From positions 1-26,891 of the forward strand of contig MLAK01001216.1 in assembly GCA_001839685.1 (NCBI GenBank): DNA of 26,891 nt, read 5' to 3'. This DNA is from Tritrichomonas foetus (taxonomy: Eukaryota; Parabasalia; Tritrichomonadida; Tritrichomonadidae). Shown piece after piece: positions 26,640 through 26,891 of the stretch. Position 1 is the stretch's first letter, and the number at the start of each line of letters is the position of its first letter. The translations under genes and the position numbers were made by a program. The notes beneath the pieces were generated by a model. The model worked only from the letters and a program-made list of their open reading frames with translations, had not been told where the DNA came from and ran no database searches.

Positions 26640-26891
26640 TTTTTGGATTTTTTTGAGATACAATGTTGGAATTTGAAAGGTAACCGTCAGATTCAATACA
26701 AATTTGTATAATGCAGTTCATGTAAGTATTTTAACACAATTTTTTTCAATGAAAAATCATTGAAATGTTATATGAAAATCGATTTCTCATCAGAAAAAGT
26801 TGATACATATTCACTTAAAGAATTGTTAGTTGAAAAAATGCATTTGAAAAAGTAGACCTATAAGTTGTGATAAGTTGCAGCTTCGCTTCAA
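26640..26891. other. Upstream region of the DsbA-like gene, window edge
   Basis: No initiator matching the strict consensus was seen before 26639. A 27-codon plus-strand ORF at 26772-26855 (MKIDFSSEKVDTYSLKELL...) has a protein-like reading but is too short to call; it could be a fragment of a decayed gene. G+C rises again in the last 20 bases. Confidence 0.4.

Overview
The window is strongly AT-rich, eukaryotic and gene-sparse. It best fits a parabasalid protist, most likely Trichomonas vaginalis or a close trichomonad relative (inference from combined signals). The signals are: intronless ORFs; three large ankyrin/DUF3447-type proteins; a small R2R3 Myb protein; a mariner transposon of the DD34D type; TCA(C/T)(A/T) initiator-like elements a few bases upstream of several start codons; and stop codons that often sit inside a TAAA string, as in the trichomonad polyadenylation signal. 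Introns, tRNAs, rRNAs and CRISPR arrays were not seen.

Layout, left to right. At 9-255 (-) lies a frameshifted relic with a helix-turn-helix look. An 898-aa ankyrin protein follows (269-2965, +), then a 589-aa ankyrin-type protein with an inserted UBR-box-like zinc-binding cluster (3637-5406, +). Next come a low-complexity 529-aa protein carrying ten 24-bp repeats (6417-8006, +), a small putative secreted helical protein (9016-9381, +), a histidine acid phosphatase (9625-10731, +) and a two-repeat Myb protein (11985-12677, +). About 2.2 kb with no recognised gene follows.

Three minus-strand genes come next: an NT-C2 / coiled-coil / DIL-like protein (14907-16901), a 142-aa Ser-Pro-rich protein (17357-17785) and a 994-aa UIM-like/UBX protein (19062-22046). 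A third ankyrin/DUF3447 gene (22507-25448, +) is split by a complete 1290-bp mariner (23136-24425). Last is a secreted DsbA-like thioredoxin-fold protein (26049-26639, -).

The clearest result is the mariner. It has 28-bp terminal inverted repeats, a TA target duplication, and an intact transposase with the DD34D triad. Removing the element plus one TA joins the two host-gene halves in frame, giving 549 codons, so the insertion is probably recent. Other points worth a second look are the UBR-like cluster inside an ankyrin protein, a DIL-like domain in a lineage reported to lack myosins, a four-copy IDW(N/S)Y motif in the UBX protein, and a nearly perfect coding minisatellite. The genes do not form an operon or an evident pathway. 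I found no convincing multi-gene novel system.
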